From: CAZKBP01 sp964551015
Lineage (GTDB): Bacteria > Bacteroidota > Bacteroidia > Cytophagales > Microscillaceae
Reading direction: 5' to 3'
Assembly (NCBI GenBank): GCA_964551015.1
Contig: CAZKBP010000006.1
Coordinates: 1 to 64,000 of the forward strand
DNA: 64,000 nt
Shown here: positions 8,944-18,400 of the stretch, piece after piece
Numbering within the stretch: the first letter of the stretch is position 1
How the letters are laid out: each line of letters opens with the position of its first letter
Notes under the pieces: generated by a model
Database searches by the model: none
What the model was told of the DNA's origin: nothing
What the model saw: only the letters and a program-made list of their open reading frames with translations
Made by a program: the position numbers and the translations under genes

Positions 8944-9857
8944 GTACTTGATTTTCTAGACAAACTAATCATCAATACGCCTAGCAATACTAAACCAGTC
9001 CCTACGATTTGGTACCAGGTGATGATTTCTTCTAAGAAAATACTCGCCAAAACAATGGTTGAAATCGGGCCGACACTCGAGATAATGGCCGCGTTACTCG
9101 CCCCAATACGCCCGATTCCAGCCGTGATTAGAAAAGAAGCAATCACCGTAGAAATCAGAGCCATCGCCAAGCTAAGCAGGTAAACCGTGACATCTAGTCG
9201 GAAAACCGCCAAAGGCTGAGCCAAAGAAGCATGAAAAATAACGGCGAAGGCGGCCATACTCATTGCATAAGCATTAAAACGTCTAGCCCCCCAGCGCGGA
9301 ATCAGCTGTCCGCTCCCAGTCAGATATAATGCATAGACGATTGCCGCGCCAAAGATCAAACCTGCTCCTAAATACACTTTTTCCTGATCTTGCCATTGCA
9401 AATCTCCCCAAAAGGCAAAAGCAATCCCCGTGTAGGTGAATAAGAGAGCCAAATATTGTATACGCTGAACCGGCTGCTTGAATAAAATAGCCGAAGCAAT
9501 CAATACGATCGTGGGATAAGAAAACAGGATTAACCGCTCCATGCTCGCCGTTACATAAAGCAGCCCCAGAAAATCTAACATACTGGCCAGATAATAACCC
9601 ATCATTCCCAGCAAAATAATCCAGAACCAATCACTTTTCTTGATCTGGGTGTTTGCCTGCTTGCGACTCATCCAAGCAATGACTAAAAAAAACGGAAGAG
9701 AGAAAATCATGCGCAGAGCCAACAAGCTGATCGCATCAACTGGATAACGATAAGCTAACTTGACAAAAATTGCCTTGGTAGAAAAGGCAATGGCTCCCAA
9801 GAATACCATGAGTGCCCCCTGCCAATAATGAGTTCCTTGTACTTGACTAGACATCAA
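8940..9857 (-). CDS. EamA/DMT-superfamily permease
   Basis: Polytopic inner-membrane protein of 305 residues with about ten hydrophobic helices arranged as two EamA repeats (about 12-145 and 160-300). Each repeat ends in the usual Gly-rich helix (TGIAFAFWG and GTGLVLLGVLMISL). The family contains drug, metabolite and amino-acid exporters, and the substrate cannot be read from sequence. The end YQIVGTGLVLLG is typical of the second repeat. The gene converges on the SulP gene with a 4-bp overlap at the stop codons, so the two transcripts must overlap. The ATG at 9857 gives a normal short cytoplasmic N terminus. Confidence 0.88.
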   Translation of the reverse strand: MMSSQVQGTHYWQGALMVFLGAIAFSTKAIFVKLAYRYPVDAISLLALRMIFSLPFFLVIAWMSRKQANTQIKKSDWFWIILLGMMGYYLASMLDFLGLLYVTASMERLILFSYPTIVLIASAILFKQPVQRIQYLALLFTYTGIAFAFWGDLQWQDQEKVYLGAGLIFGAAIVYALYLTGSGQLIPRWGARRFNAYAMSMAAFAVIFHASLAQPLAVFRLDVTVYLLSLAMALISTVIASFLITAGIGRIGASNAAIISSVGPISTIVLASIFLEEIITWYQIVGTGLVLLGVLMISLSRKSST

Positions 9858-10142
9858 TAGACGATAAAATGCTAGTGCAAATCTATCTATTTCTAGAGCA
9901 ATTCCTCAAATTCTATCAGAAAGCCTGTTCGCATCCTGTATTTAGCACTTAACAGTTTTTTTTTGAGGAAGATCGGGCATCCGGTTCAGAGGAGAAGGAC
10001 TAAAGTCCTAAGAAATCAGTAATTCTACGTACTTTATCGCAAATGAATGCACAAAAACCAGAGCATTTGTATTATATTTAGCCTTTATAGAATTTATTCC
10101 TAGCTGATGGCTGGGTTCACTTCATTTCACTTAACTCAACGT

Positions 10143-13100
10143 ATGTTCTCAAACACTGTTCATCTCCGGCAGGGGCGCCATTTCTTCGTCCTTTTGGCCT
10201 GTCTCATTACTTTTCAATTAGAAGCGCAAATTTTTTCTCCCCTGAAGAGTCGTTTACCTCAGGGAGCCTCCACGTCCGTTTACAGACAAGGTAAACTCAG
10301 TAGCCCTAAGCTTAGTCGCTCCAAAGTATCTAATGTACTCTGGGGATTATACCAAGAACACCAACAAGTGCCCGGCCAAAAAGCCTGGACTATCTATGCG
10401 CAGGAAAAAGGGTACGATCAAGCCCTTATCCTCAGTGATGAAAAAGTGGTAATTGAGGCCGTGGCCGAGCAAGATGCTCAGGCATTGAAAACCAACCTAG
10501 AAGCAATCGGCTTAGAAAATGGAGCCGCCTTTGGGCGAATGGTTTCGGGTTTGCTCCCGATTTCACAGGTAGCCAAGTTATCAGGTTTGAAAAATTTACG
10601 CACGGTACGAGCGGGTTATCGTCCTTACATGCGGACGGGGAGTATCACCTCACAGGGAGATGCTGCCCAAGGCTCTGACTTGGCTCGCAATGCTTGTGGC
10701 TTGAATGGAGAAGGACTTACGGTCGGGATCATTTCGGATACTTATAATTTCCTGGGCGGAGAAGCAGAAGGTATCGCGAGTGGAGATTTGCCCGGCCCGG
10801 GGAACCCCCTTGGTTTTACCCAGCCTGTCAATGTGCTTGACCCGGGCGTACCTTTGGCTGGCGATGAGGGAAGAGCAATGGCCGAAATTATTCACGATGT
10901 AGCGCCTGGAGCCGCCTTAGCCTATCACACCGGCGTGTTAGGCCAGGCCAATTTTGCCCTGGGGGTGCTGGAGCTGGCCGAAGCAGGAGCCGATGTGATC
11001 GTAGATGATATTGGTTATTTTGATGATCCTTTCTTCCAAGATGGCATTATCGCGCAAGCTGTAGACATTGTTAGTGAAGCCGGAGTTAGTTATGTCTCTT
11101 CGGCAGGTAATGACGCGAGGGCATCTTACGAAAGCGAATTTCGCCCTACACAAGATACTTTCAAGATTACGGAGGGAGATGGTTTTCCGTTGGGAGATTA
11201 TATCTTACACGATTTTGATCCGGGGCCAGGGGTTGATGTGTTTCAGCGAATTATCATCCCTACAGGGGGGGCGATTTCTTTCCAATGGTCACAAGCTTTT
11301 GCTTCCATTTGCCCGACCAGCCCCGGGGCTGATAGTGATTTAGACATCTTTATCTTTACCGAAGAAGGCGACTTTAGCAGTGTTATTTTCGGGGGAGTAG
11401 ACGGGAACATTGGGGCTGATCCTCTGGAGTTTATTAGCTTTGAAACAGATTTTTTCGTTGAAGCCTACATTGTAATTGGTAAGTTCACGGGTATCCCTGA
11501 GTTTGGCATCGAGTTGGGCTTTACCCCGAATCCTGACCGAATCAAATGTCTATTCGTGGGAGCCGACTTGCAAGAAGAATTTGCCACCAATAGTAGTACG
11601 ATCATTGGCCATCCCAATGCCAATGGAGCCATCGCGGTGGGGGCTGTTTTTTATGAGGATACGCCTGATTTTGGGCAGCCCGATCCAATCATAGAGCCTT
11701 TTTCTTCGGCGGGAGGAACCCCTATTTTGCTCACCCCCTGCGGAGATCCCATTGACCCAGAAGTACGCCAAAAACCAGAAGTTTCCGGGCCAGACGGAGG
11801 GAATAACACCTTTTTTGGTGGAGACGCTGAGGGGGATGGCTTTCCCAATTTCTTCGGCACTTCGGCTTCATCACCCCACGTGGCGGGTTTAGTCGCCCTG
11901 ATGAAACAAGCTGATAGCAATCTGAGCCCTTCACAAATCAAGACCATTCTGCAAAATACCGCTCTCGATATGGATGATCCTTTTACCGTCGGGTTTGATG
12001 AGGGTTTTGACTTTGGGACTGGATTTGGCTTGGTGCAGGGTCTTGAGGCTTTGTCCGAACTGACCAATTGTGGTGGTATCGCCCGCTTAGAGCTTTATAA
12101 TGCTGATACCGACGAATTGGTCCAGATTTTGAATAATGGAAATGAAATTCCTCTGGCTAGCATCGGAACAGACAATCTGGCGATTCGTGCCATCCCTACC
12201 AGCTCTAGCGTGGGTAGTGTTGAATTTGAGATTAGCGGAGCCTTCACCGCACAGCGGATAGAAAATATTGCTCCATATACTTCTTTCGGAAATGGTCAAA
12301 ATCCTGATGGAAGCACTGACTTTTTTGGTCAGCAGTTTCCTTTTGGGGTGCTCGAGCCTGCTACCATTACCGTAGAGGCCACGGCCTTTAGTGAACCTGC
12401 CGGACAGGGAGAGGCAAGTGCCCCCTTGACTATTTCATTTAATTTGGTAGACGAGCCACTGCTATCTTTTAGCCTCATTGATGCTAGCACCGATCAAGAG
12501 CTAGGGGTAATTACTGATTTTACTATCATCAATACCAGTCTGGTTGGAGAAAACTTGAACATCCGGGTAAATTCTAACAATGAGCAAGCCATTGGTAGTG
12601 TTGGGTTTACACTCGAGGAAACAGATATCACCGTGACACCCATCGGTTTAGTATTAGAAGCTACAGAAAACATTCCTCCTTTCGCGCTCTTTGGTGATAA
12701 TGGCGCAAATGATTTCAAGGATGGTTCTTTTGCCGAAGCTTTTTACTTACTTACGGCAACGCCATTTAGCGAGGATAATTTGCAGGGCGTCGAGGGTCCT
12801 TCTATCTCTCTGATCTTTGCCGTAAGTAATGACGGTGGGTTACCAGATGGCAATGTGGCGCTGAGCCGAGAAAGCCTGTCTTTCTTGCCTTATCCTAACC
12901 CTTTACCAGCCCAAGCAACTAATTTGCAAGTGAAATGGGAAAAAACAAATCAAAAACCTATCCCCATAACCTTGAGCTTGCTGAATCAATGGGGCGAGAC
13001 ACTTTATCAACAGAAAACCGAATTGTCTTCTGAGCAAGGCTTATACCAGTTGGACGTACAAGGTCTAGAACTGCCACGTGGCCTTTATTTCCTGAGGGTA

Positions 13101-13148
13101 GAAAAGCCCGGAAAAGCTCCCGAGATGATTCGTGTGATGAAAGATTAA
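10143..13148 (+). CDS. Secreted S8-type (subtilisin-like) peptidase with T9SS sorting domain
   Basis: From the ATG at 10143 the protein is 1001 residues, with a signal peptide (hydrophobic 14-25, likely cut after LEA). An upstream in-frame ATG at 10107 would make the n-region too long. The subtilase domain spans about 180-640: the Asp motif VGIISDTYN (D199), the oxyanion-hole region SSAGND (N323) and the Ser motif GTSASSP (S574) are clear. The His motif reads DEGRAMAEIIHD, so the residue aligned with the catalytic His appears to be E242. Two beta-rich modules follow (about 645-900). The C terminus (about 905-1001) is a type A T9SS sorting domain with PYPNPLP near its start and LPRGLYFLRV near the end, so export across the outer membrane and surface attachment or release are expected. 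The protein is rich in Asp, Gly and Phe. A good terminator follows. Confidence 0.88.
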   Translation: MFSNTVHLRQGRHFFVLLACLITFQLEAQIFSPLKSRLPQGASTSVYRQGKLSSPKLSRSKVSNVLWGLYQEHQQVPGQKAWTIYAQEKGYDQALILSDEKVVIEAVAEQDAQALKTNLEAIGLENGAAFGRMVSGLLPISQVAKLSGLKNLRTVRAGYRPYMRTGSITSQGDAAQGSDLARNACGLNGEGLTVGIISDTYNFLGGEAEGIASGDLPGPGNPLGFTQPVNVLDPGVPLAGDEGRAMAEIIHDVAPGAALAYHTGVLGQANFALGVLELAEAGADVIVDDIGYFDDPFFQDGIIAQAVDIVSEAGVSYVSSAGNDARASYESEFRPTQDTFKITEGDGFPLGDYILHDFDPGPGVDVFQRIIIPTGGAISFQWSQAFASICPTSPGADSDLDIFIFTEEGDFSSVIFGGVDGNIGADPLEFISFETDFFVEAYIVIGKFTGIPEFGIELGFTPNPDRIKCLFVGADLQEEFATNSSTIIGHPNANGAIAVGAVFYEDTPDFGQPDPIIEPFSSAGGTPILLTPCGDPIDPEVRQKPEVSGPDGGNNTFFGGDAEGDGFPNFFGTSASSPHVAGLVALMKQADSNLSPSQIKTILQNTALDMDDPFTVGFDEGFDFGTGFGLVQGLEALSELTNCGGIARLELYNADTDELVQILNNGNEIPLASIGTDNLAIRAIPTSSSVGSVEFEISGAFTAQRIENIAPYTSFGNGQNPDGSTDFFGQQFPFGVLEPATITVEATAFSEPAGQGEASAPLTISFNLVDEPLLSFSLIDASTDQELGVITDFTIINTSLVGENLNIRVNSNNEQAIGSVGFTLEETDITVTPIGLVLEATENIPPFALFGDNGANDFKDGSFAEAFYLLTATPFSEDNLQGVEGPSISLIFAVSNDGGLPDGNVALSRESLSFLPYPNPLPAQATNLQVKWEKTNQKPIPITLSLLNQWGETLYQQKTELSSEQGLYQLDVQGLELPRGLYFLRVEKPGKAPEMIRVMKD

Positions 13149-13214
13149 TATTTGGGTTGTGGATTCTCAGTTGAGAGTTTCTCTCGCAATTCTTCACCTA
13201 GAATATTTTCCCAA

Positions 13215-13246
13215 AAAACCTAGTTGGTCTTGGCCAGCTAGGTTTT
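13215..13246 (+). terminator. Strong hairpin terminator after the S8 peptidase
   Basis: Arms 13215-13227 and 13234-13246 (AAAACCTAGTTGG with CCAGCTAGGTTTT) form a 13-bp stem with a single G-U pair and a 6-nt loop. A and T runs at both ends make it potentially bidirectional. It lies 66 bp past the peptidase stop. Confidence 0.85.
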
Positions 13247-13305
13247 ATTATTGGTTTAATATCAATTCATCTTCTCCATCTATACATCCGAATGGCTTAT
13301 TCAAA

Positions 13306-13369
13306 CACAGAGACACAGAGACACAGAGACACGGAGACACAGAGACACAGAGACACAGAGACACGGAGG
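13306..13369. repeat. 8-bp microsatellite CACAGAGA, eight units
   Basis: Eight exact-register octamers run from 13306 to 13369. Six read CACAGAGA; the fourth is CACGGAGA and the eighth CACGGAGG. The array sits between the terminator of the peptidase gene and the 3' end of the convergent phosphatase gene. An open frame across it (13159-13440) only translates the repeat and is not a gene. The rest of 13149-13552 holds nothing else that I can name. Confidence 0.9.
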
Positions 13370-13552
13370 GCTTTCGGGGTATTCCCGCGGAAAATCTACC
13401 TCTATTCGAGTGTGCACATCACAGAGATGGATGGGTTTAATATACTGCATCTGAAAAGTGCTTGATAGAGGCACCCCACCACGGTAATGGAATCAGCTAA
13501 ATTTTTGCAAAGCAGGAACGACCACTAAAAAAAACGGACGACTCACAACGCT

Positions 13553-15382
13553 TTAAAGTTTGAAGCCAAATACAAGCATATCATCTACTTGAATTTCCTC
13601 GCCTTGCCATTGATCCATGGTATTTTCTAAGGTTTGTAATTGCTGGTCTACAGGCAGTCCGTGCAGACCCGTGAGCAGTTCGCGGAAAGGAGTACGCATA
13701 AACTTTCGCCTTTCTGGCCCACCAAATTGATCTTCATAACCATCTGTAAACAGGTAAAAATCCGTAGTCTGTTCGGGATGGAGCTGAATTTGATGATTGG
13801 TAAATATTCGGTTACGAGAAGCATCTGCCTTGCGCCCGCCAATTTTGAGGGAATCGCCGTGAATCTCGTGCGCCTGTCCAGCCTGTATATAAAACAAGGG
13901 TTGCTTGGCCCCTGCAAATTCTAAGATTCTTTCTTTTTTGTCAATACGACAGATGGAGACGCGCATACTATTTTCAAGGAAAAGGTCTTTCTTATCGTTA
14001 GTGGTGGCCGCCAGGCTTGAAAAAAGCGAGTTCAGTTCTGTCAAAATATCGGCAGGGGAGCTGATTCCTTGCTGATACACAATACGATCCAAGAGAGTAC
14101 TCCCTAGCATAGCTACCAAGGCACCTTGTGTACCGTGCCCTGTACAGTCAATCACTCCAATCAATGCTTCTTGCTCTAGGCGGGCGCACCAGTAAAAATC
14201 TCCTCCTCCCATCTCTTTGGGGCGGATAAAAAGAAAGAAATCGGAGAGAATTTCTTGAATTTTCCCTTGCCCGGGAAGCAGGGCTGACAGAATCCGGTCG
14301 GCATATTGTTGGCTCGCTACTAGCTCTTTCTGCTGTCGAGTAATCTTTTCAGAGAGTTGAGCTACTGGCTGAGCATGAGTGGCCTCCTGACTCTGAGAGC
14401 TGGTTTTTGCTTCCTGGCTCTGGGATATATCTTTGACACTGAGGAGGTGGAAGATTCCTCCTTCTCGGTTCCATTCTTTTTCTAAAATACTAGCAGGAAA
14501 AGTAGACCCATCTGCTTTGCGTGCTTGTATTTCTAGTAGGTGATTCTCCAGTTGGGGCTGGCTGAGGGGATGCATCTCGGCGGTACTGGCGAAAAATTCG
14601 GTAATTTTTTTTCCTTTCAACTCTGCGGCGCGGTAGCCAAACATTTGTAACCAAAGTGGGTCTACTTCTACAATTTCTCGTGCTTCGTTTAAGAGCACAT
14701 TCCCCTCAATATCTTCATTAATAGAGAGCCAACGCTGTAGTTGCTCTCTTTCAGAGCGGACTTGTTTGAGAAGTCTGGTTCGTTCTGCTGCTTTGAGGAG
14801 GGCATGTAAGCTAGCCGCGATACTCTTGCTGGCTAAGAAAAGGAAATTTAGATAATCGGGATCAGGTTTTTGGGGGAAGTTAATTTCAATTAACCCTATG
14901 GTTTTTTGCTGGTATACCAGAGGAAGCAGGATCAAGCATTTGAGGCGAATTTTACGCATAGAGGTAATCGAGGCAAATTCCTGGGCATCTGCCAAGATCA
15001 TTGGCTCTTGATCACGTGCTACCTGCCCGACCAAGCCTTCTCCCATGGCGTACTCGAGAGGAATGTTGGAAGTAAAATCTATGGCAAAACTGCTAATAAA
15101 CTTCAGCTTTTCGGTATCTGGCTTGGTGTAGTAAAAAGAGGCTTGCATGCCTTTGACAAAGGGGATGAGTTCATTGAGAATTTTCTCTGACCAATTTTCT
15201 AGAGATTGATTTTCTTCCCAGTGGACGATTTTGGCAAACTTCTCCAATGCTTGCTCCTGAAAACGTGTGCCGTGCTCCCCGTTTTGATAGATTTCGGTAT
15301 AAGAAGCCAGTGGTTCTAATTCGGAGATAGACAGCTTGTGCGTCTCTGTCTGCTTGGAATTGGGTATATTTTCTACATTCAT
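13553..15382 (-). CDS. GAF-PAS-PP2C (SpoIIE/RsbU-type) serine phosphatase
   Basis: Soluble 609-residue signalling protein. A GAF domain (about 52-198, with MGEGLVGQVA) is followed by a helical linker, a PAS domain (about 215-322) and a short Gln-rich coiled coil (335-365). The C-terminal PP2C-like phosphatase (about 370-609) has the metal-binding motifs GGGDFYW (D395), DCTGHG (412-417), FTDG (D547) and VDD (600-601). SpoIIE/RsbU-type enzymes dephosphorylate anti-anti-sigma (STAS) proteins in partner-switching pathways. A STAS-like protein exists at 26245 but is not linked, so no substrate is assigned. It is the second gene of an operon, 19 bp after the giant coiled-coil gene, whose GAF domain resembles this one. 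The two products probably act together. Confidence 0.9.
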   Translation of the reverse strand: MNVENIPNSKQTETHKLSISELEPLASYTEIYQNGEHGTRFQEQALEKFAKIVHWEENQSLENWSEKILNELIPFVKGMQASFYYTKPDTEKLKFISSFAIDFTSNIPLEYAMGEGLVGQVARDQEPMILADAQEFASITSMRKIRLKCLILLPLVYQQKTIGLIEINFPQKPDPDYLNFLFLASKSIAASLHALLKAAERTRLLKQVRSEREQLQRWLSINEDIEGNVLLNEAREIVEVDPLWLQMFGYRAAELKGKKITEFFASTAEMHPLSQPQLENHLLEIQARKADGSTFPASILEKEWNREGGIFHLLSVKDISQSQEAKTSSQSQEATHAQPVAQLSEKITRQQKELVASQQYADRILSALLPGQGKIQEILSDFFLFIRPKEMGGGDFYWCARLEQEALIGVIDCTGHGTQGALVAMLGSTLLDRIVYQQGISSPADILTELNSLFSSLAATTNDKKDLFLENSMRVSICRIDKKERILEFAGAKQPLFYIQAGQAHEIHGDSLKIGGRKADASRNRIFTNHQIQLHPEQTTDFYLFTDGYEDQFGGPERRKFMRTPFRELLTGLHGLPVDQQLQTLENTMDQWQGEEIQVDDMLVFGFKL

Positions 15383-15401
15383 TTTTCAGGCTTTGAGCAA
15401 A

Positions 15402-18400
15402 TTAGTTAACAAATTGAGAGATCACTAGCACTTTGGAGGGCTGCTGCTGCTCGTCTAGAATGGGGTTGAAATAACTGCGGAGACGAACCCGCTCGCCTTC
15501 TTTACCCACGTACTTCAGAATGAGTGAGGCAAAACCACCACTCGGTAGATTTCTCAAGGCTTCTACATAATTTTCGGAGGAACGGTCGGTAATATCTACA
15601 AACAGGCGATGATGCTTGGCAATTACCTCTTCCTCTTCATAACCTAAGAAAGTAAGAAATTGGCGATTCACTCGGATGATTTCACCGTTCAGATCTAGCT
15701 CAGTCAGAATGAAAGAGTTGTCCATTGCTCTCAGCTTCTCGACCATCTCTTGATTGCCTAGGCTTGCCTCCGTATCGGCTACTTCGGTCGCTTGGGTTTC
15801 TGGTGTTTCGTCGGGAGTCTCCATGACGTGGTTGACCAATTTGACGATTTCATAGGGCTTACCATCTTCTCCAATAATCGGGATATAGGTAACGTGCATG
15901 GGGATTTCCTTGCCACGATTCCCTAAGAACACGAGACGATCTACGCTTTGAGAGGCACCCATTTGCAAGCCTTGCCAGAGGATTTTATACTCACTAGAGT
16001 CGCGATATTCAGGGTGCAAGAATTCGGTGTATTTATTTCCTTCTACTTGCTCCAGCTTCAAGCCCAATAACATTAGGAGCTTGTTGTTGATACTTAGAAT
16101 ATTGCCCTCGAGATCAAATTCCATGGCGGCAAAAGCCGTGTTAATCTTGTTGAAAAGGCTAGAGAGTTCTTTTTCTTTTTGCCTCATTTCTTGGTGCTTG
16201 ACCGCGAGTTGCTGTTGTTGGCTCTGGATCATCTCGGTTTGTTTCTGGCTTTCTTCCTCCTGCGTTTTGATCTCATCTTTGAGTTCTTCCATTTCTCTTT
16301 GTCGCTCGAGCAGTTCTCCCTTTTGCTGGTTGATGAGTTCGGTTTTTTTGATCAGGTCTTGCTCTTTTTGCTCGAGATTTTGCTGGATTTGCTCGAGTTC
16401 ATTGAGTCTGTTATTGAAAGCTTCCTGCTCGCTTTGGTCAAGATTTGCGCCTTCGCTCAGTTGTTGTTTGAGGGAAGCGATTTCCTCTGTTTTTTGCTCA
16501 GATTCAGACTTGATTTTATCAATGGCCTCGAGTAGTGCTTGGTTCTCTTTTACTTTGGTATGCAAGGCTTCCTGCACCAGATCAAGCTCTTCGGAAGAGG
16601 CGGAGGAGTCAGCGTTTTGGCCTTGGCGGAGGGTTTTGATTAGGTTTTCTTTCTCTTGCAATTCTGCCTTTAGGCTCTCGAGAGCTTCTACCTGTAGGTT
16701 ATGGTTCTCTCGGCGACGGGATAGCTCTTGCTCTTTGGCTTCTAGCTCAGCGCGTAGTTGAGACATTACTTCATCACCGCTGAGTTCTAAGTAGTTTTGG
16801 CTTTTTTCTACTTCGTGGCGGAGTTGCTCAATTTCTTCTTCTCTTTGCGCCAGTAAATCTTGCAGATTTTGGTTATTTTCCTGTGGTGGTACTTGATGAT
16901 TTTCTTTGAGTTCAAGCAGTTGTAGTTTAGCAGTTTTGAGTTCTTCCTCGTGGAAAATCAGGGCTTCTTTAAGTTGATCCACGATTTCTTGGGAGGTCTC
17001 GGTTTGGATTTGTAGCTTTTCCTCGAGCTGAGCGATGGCATTTTCTTTTTCCTGTAATTGCTTTTGAAAGGTTTCTGCCTGTTCTAAATGGCTACCTTGC
17101 TGCTGTAGTTTTTCTTCAAAAGCTTTCAGGACGGCTTCTCTTTCCTGAATATAGTCTTGTAGTTGCCCGATAAATTCTTCTTTTTCTTTGAGTTTCGGGC
17201 GAATTTGATCCAGTGTAAAAGTTTTTTCTTGCAGTTCCACTTTCAAGCGATGGAGATCTTCTTCTTTGGCATTGAGTTGTGGTTCTACTTGTTCCAATGC
17301 ATTTTTTTGCTCTTGCAGCTGCTGATTTAACCTTTGCAGCATTTCTTCTTTTTCTTGAAATGCGGGTTGCATTTGCTCGAGTGCCTGATTCTTTTCCTGT
17401 AATTCCTTTTGCAGTTCTTGTAACGACTGTTCACTGCTTTGGAGTTGGGTTTGTAAATCTTCCCAGATTCTTCCGTTATCCTGTATGGCTTCTTGGAGAT
17501 GTTGGACGGCCTCTTCTTTTTGCTGCAGTTGAGTTTCCAGTGCTGAGGTATCGCCTAAGGCGGCCATTTCTTGTGCTCTTTTTTCTAATTCAGTGCGGAG
17601 CAGTTGTATTTCTTCTTCTCTTTCCTCGAGCATTTGTTTTTTCTGAGCCAGCTCTTGCTGGAGAGGCTCTAGTTCGGAGACGTTTTTCTGCTCGTCTGAC
17701 TGCTGATTGAGCAAGTATTGTGAAACGAGCAACTCATCTTCTTTTTTCTTGAGCTTTGCTTCTAACAAGCGCATCTCATCGGCTTGCTGGGCGAGCATTT
17801 TTTCTTTTTGCTCTAATTCTCTGCGAAGCCCCTCGTCCGCGTTTTGTTGTTGCTGGAATTGGCCTTGCACTTGCTCGAGCGCCTCGGTTTTTTCTTGTAA
17901 TTCTTTTTGTAGGGATTCAGCTTCTTCTCTATTTTCTAATAATTCTCGTTGGAGTGCTTCACTTCCTGCGCTTCTTTCCGCGAGCTGATGCTGTAAATGC
18001 TCGAGAGCTTGTCGCTGTTCCTGTATCTCTTGTCGGAGTGTTTCTCTTTCTTTTTCGGTTTGTTCGGTATTTTGAAGCTTCTCACCAAACTCGGCTTGGA
18101 TAGACTGTAATTGTATTTGATTTTCGTCTAATACTTTCTCTAGGGACTCGATCTTTTCTTGGCTTTGGAGTAGTTGTGCCTCGAGCACTTCCTTTTCGTG
18201 TTTTAGTAGGCCGATTTTCTCCTTGAGAGATTCATTTTCTTGTTGGAATCCTGCTTGATTAGCCAAGCCGGCTTCGGTAGTGGTTAGTTTTTCTTGTAGT
18301 TCTTGCTGTGCTACTTGTTCTTGCGAGAGTTGCGCTTGCAATGCTTGGATTTTGGCTTCCTGCGCTTGAAGTTGTTCTGTCCATTCCGCAGTAGATGTGG

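Noticed and set aside
13159..13440. 93-codon frame across the CACAGAGA array
   Set aside because: The product is mainly the translated octamer repeat (HRDTETQR-like), which is a sign of a tandem repeat and not of a gene.
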